Origin: Halobacteriales archaeon SW_5_70_135
GTDB lineage: Archaea; Halobacteriota; Halobacteria; Halobacteriales; SW-7-71-33
Assembly (NCBI GenBank): GCA_003022865.1
Contig: PXSK01000038.1
Coordinates: 1-45,764 of the forward strand
DNA: 45,764 bases
Direction: 5' to 3'
Made by a program: the position numbers and the translations under genes. The notes below the pieces were generated by a model, which saw only the letters and a list, made by a program, of their open reading frames with translations, was not told the DNA's origin and searched no databases. Below, piece after piece: positions 40,502 through 45,764 of this stretch; the stretch's first letter is position 1; each line of letters starts with the position of its first letter.

Positions 40502-42990
40502 CGGTCACCCCTGTCGCCGCCGACGGTTAGCTTCGCCGGTTCGACGCTGTCGACGGTGAGCTCGCCGTCGGCACCGGTCGGCAGCTCGTAGCTGAGCCGG
40601 GCGGTCTCGCCGGCGCCGACCTCGACGTCCCAGCGGACGAAGTGCTCGTCGTCCATCGCCACCGCCGTCGCGCCGTTCAACTCGCGCGGCTCGGCGTCGA
40701 CGATGTCCGTGACCTCCAGGGACTCGGCGGTCTCCGAGTGGTTCTCGACGGCGATCTCGACGCGGTCGACCTCGTCGCCGGCGTCGACGGAGCGGTCGAC
40801 GAGGACGTTGCCCATGATGCGAGCCATCGCGTCCTCGACGGCGGGCCGGTCGCGGCCGGTCACCTCGGCGACCTTGTCGGCCATCTCCGGCAGGATCTCC
40901 GTGAGCACGTCCTGCTTGCGCTGTCGCTTCTGCATCGACTGACGCTGCTTCAGGAACGACTTCAGCTCGCGGGCCGCCTCCCGCACCGCGAGCTCGATCT
41001 CGGACTCGATCTCCGGCACGTTGGCGACGGCGTCCTTCGACTCGCTGGTGAACGGGACGTTCGTCGAGGCGACGTGGACCATGACCACGGCGGGCCCGTT
41101 CGGCACGCCGGAGCCGCCGGGCTGGTCGAGCTTGTAGTTGCGCCAGCCGATCGACTTCAGGACGTCGGTGACCGCACAGGCGCCGCGCTGGTAGACCAGC
41201 GGGACGCGGTTGGCGAAGCGCAGTACGTCGGCGGAGCCGTCCTCGATCTCGCCGCCGTAGGCGATACCCGCCTCGACGACGAACGGGTCGCCGCCACTGA
41301 CCTCGGCGTCCCGCGAGGCGGCCGCGTAGAAGTCGGCGTCGTACCCCTTGCGGAGGCCGGCCTCGATGTCGTCGGCGCCGATCGGCGCCAGACAGTCCGT
41401 CGGCGGCGCGATGATGTCCGTCGCCCGCATCGCGTCGACCAGGTCCGAGACGGCGTCGCGGTCGTCCGCGAGGTGGCGCACCTTCGGCGGGTCGTCGGGC
41501 ACCGCCCGGGCGACCGTCCACACCGTCTCGACGACGTTCTCCCGGGCGGTGTCGCCGACGGCGACGTCCGCGCCGTCCTCGACGCCGTCGGCCGCCCAGT
41601 CGACGTACTCCCGCAGGTCCGTACGGGTGACGCGGTCGCGGTCGTCGTCCTGGCCGGCGACCCGCGTGGCGAGACGCTCCGCCAGTCGCTCGACCGTGGC
41701 GTCGGCCTTCCGGTCCGTCGTCGCGGCGTCGACCAGACGGTAGAACTCCGCGACGCGGCGGTCCTCTGCGTCGTCGTCGTTGGACTTCGCCCGGCTGTCA
41801 GAACGTCGTCCCTCGCCGCCGACCAGCGTGTGCCACGCCGCCGCGGTGGCCTTCTCGCGGACGGTGTCGCCGAAGCGGGTGTCGAAGTCGCCCTCGACCT
41901 CGTCGGCGGCGGCGGCGACTGTCTCCCGCAGCTGGTGGTGGACGACGCGCTCGCGGTCGTCGACCCGCTCGGCGACGTCGCGGGCGAACGCCGCCGTCGC
42001 CTCCCGGCGCTTGTTCGAGACCGCCGCCCGCACGGCGGGTTCGAGGTCGGCGACCTCCGTCTTCAGCGGCGGCCGGTAGGCGAGCTCGCGGCCGTACCGG
42101 CGGTCGCGGAACGCGTCGATCACCGTGTCGGCGGTCTTGCGGCCGACGCGGGTGAACTCCTCCTGGAGGAACCCCGAAACGGAGTGTGAGGCGGTGGCCT
42201 CGAGCATCTTCCGGACGGTGCCGAGCTCGACGCCGTGGGGGTGCGGTCGGATCTCGCTGGTCTCGGCCGGCAGCGAGGCCTCCTCCACCCGCTCGTACTT
42301 CAGCGGCTCGTCGAGGCCGGGCTCGACGAGTTCGATGCGGGCGTGAGGGTTGACGACGGCAGTGCCCTCGATGTAGTCGTGCAGCTGCGAGCGCGCCCGC
42401 ATGTTCGCCTCCATCTCCATCTCGATGCGGGTGCCGTGCTGGCCCGCGAGGTCCGACTCACCCGGGGACAGCTCCGCCTCGCGCTTTATCTCGGGCTCGT
42501 TCTCGTCGGTGTCGACGACCAACTCGTAGTAGTTCGCCGTCTGCGAGCCGTTCGTGCGACTCGTGACCCTCGCGGGCTTGCCGCTGGTGAGCTGGGAGTA
42601 CAGCACCGCGGCGGAGATGCCGATCCCCTGCTGACCGCGGGCCATCTCGCGCTTGTGAAAGCGGGAGCCGTACAGTAACTTTCCGAACACCTTCGGAATC
42701 TGCCCGCGGGTGATGCCTGGGCCGTTGTCCTCGACCACGAGGGTGTAGTAGTCACCCGTGTCCCGTATTTCTACGTAGATGTCCGGATAAATATCAGATT
42801 CTTCACACGCGTCGAGTGCGTTGTCGACGGCCTCCTTGACGGCGGTGACCAGCCCTCGGGCGCCGGAGTCGAACCCGAGCATGTGCTTGTTCTTCTCGAA
42901 GAACTCGGCGATGGAGATGGCGCGCTGGCTCTCGGCGAGCTCCTCGGCGATGCCGCCACTCTCGCCGAGTTCCGACTGGAACGATGTCAT
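40498..42990 (-). CDS. top6B: DNA topoisomerase VI subunit B (830 aa)
   Basis: GHKL ATPase subunit. Bergerat-fold motifs: [16 protein letters not shown] (~50-65), [27 protein letters not shown] and [20 protein letters not shown]. An H2TH domain and transducer domain follow, with the switch-Lys region around [11 protein letters not shown]. It is longer than the ~530 residues of Sulfolobus subunit B because of an extended acidic central insert (~310-510) typical of haloarchaea and a C-terminal Ig-like domain ([18 protein letters not shown]... [10 protein letters not shown]). The minus-strand box at 43011-43020 is 21-30 bases before ATG 42990. Divergent from gyrB. Confidence 0.96.
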   Translation of the reverse strand: MTSFQSELGESGGIAEELAESQRAISIAEFFEKNKHMLGFDSGARGLVTAVKEAVDNALDACEESDIYPDIYVEIRDTGDYYTLVVEDNGPGITRGQIPKVFGKLLYGSRFHKREMARGQQGIGISAAVLYSQLTSGKPARVTSRTNGSQTANYYELVVDTDENEPEIKREAELSPGESDLAGQHGTRIEMEMEANMRARSQLHDYIEGTAVVNPHARIELVEPGLDEPLKYERVEEASLPAETSEIRPHPHGVELGTVRKMLEATASHSVSGFLQEEFTRVGRKTADTVIDAFRDRRYGRELAYRPPLKTEVADLEPAVRAAVSNKRREATAAFARDVAERVDDRERVVHHQLRETVAAAADEVEGDFDTRFGDTVREKATAAAWHTLVGGEGRRSDSRAKSNDDDAEDRRVAEFYRLVDAATTDRKADATVERLAERLATRVAGQDDDRDRVTRTDLREYVDWAADGVEDGADVAVGDTARENVVETVWTVARAVPDDPPKVRHLADDRDAVSDLVDAMRATDIIAPPTDCLAPIGADDIEAGLRKGYDADFYAAASRDAEVSGGDPFVVEAGIAYGGEIEDGSADVLRFANRVPLVYQRGACAVTDVLKSIGWRNYKLDQPGGSGVPNGPAVVMVHVASTNVPFTSESKDAVANVPEIESEIELAVREAARELKSFLKQRQSMQKRQRKQDVLTEILPEMADKVAEVTGRDRPAVEDAMARIMGNVLVDRSVDAGDEVDRVEIAVENHSETAESLEVTDIVDAEPRELNGATAVAMDDEHFVRWDVEVGAGETARLSYELPTGADGELTVDSVEPAKLTVGGDRGDR

Positions 42991-45764
<2,774 letters not shown>

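Overview
This window is chromosomal DNA of a halophilic archaeon (class Halobacteria). GC content is very high, and the predicted proteins are rich in Asp/Glu and poor in Lys. The genes use archaeal information machinery: TFB, topoisomerase VI A and B, GatCA and TrmY. Secreted proteins carry twin-arginine lipoprotein signals (RR, then GC lipobox). Many genes have a TATA-like box about 25-30 bases before the start codon, as expected for leaderless transcripts. Genus and species cannot be fixed from the sequence alone.

Layout. (1) 1-9000: a putative exported protein, then an Fe-type alcohol dehydrogenase and a CoA-acylating aldehyde dehydrogenase on the minus strand. They diverge from a 1795-residue three-domain protein with the architecture of propionyl-CoA synthase. 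(2) 9000-18500: housekeeping genes, namely tRNA-Pro(CGG) with trmY, purL, a PHP-domain/asparagine-synthase-like pair, a NUDIX hydrolase, tfb and gatCA. (3) 18500-23000: a winged-helix regulator, a ccdA/TlpA thiol-redox pair, an intact DUF3179 lipoprotein with a decayed copy behind it, and a small ribbon-helix-helix protein. (4) 23000-31400: a complete set of classical menaquinone genes in the order menF-D-B-(zinc protein)-A-C-E. (5) 31400-39300: an NRDE-family protein, hisF, a CitG-like/DUF447/unknown operon, cofD (coenzyme F420) with a Dus-like TIM barrel, a 377-bp inverted-repeat element and an MBL-fold protein. (6) 39380-45764: top6A and top6B, divergent from gyrB. gyrB contains an HNH intein that runs off the window.

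How the genes work together. The men genes convert chorismate to demethylmenaquinone for the respiratory chain, and the CcdA/TlpA pair fits thiol reduction at the outer face of the membrane for exported proteins. The Pcs-like gene and its divergent acyl-CoA/aldehyde/alcohol partners form a plausible 3-hydroxypropionate-to-propionyl-CoA module. The same 12-bp element lies directly upstream of both divergent TATA boxes.

The most notable observations are: the Pcs-like fusion and its symmetric promoter; the GyrB intein, which resembles the cyanobacterial GyrB intein and carries an apparent +1 frameshift; a MenB lacking the SGGDQ segment; a DUF3179 pseudogene explained by a Trp-to-stop change; a MenE lacking the usual C-terminal catalytic Lys; and a 22-nt copy of the tRNA-Pro 3' end about 110 bp beyond the gene.
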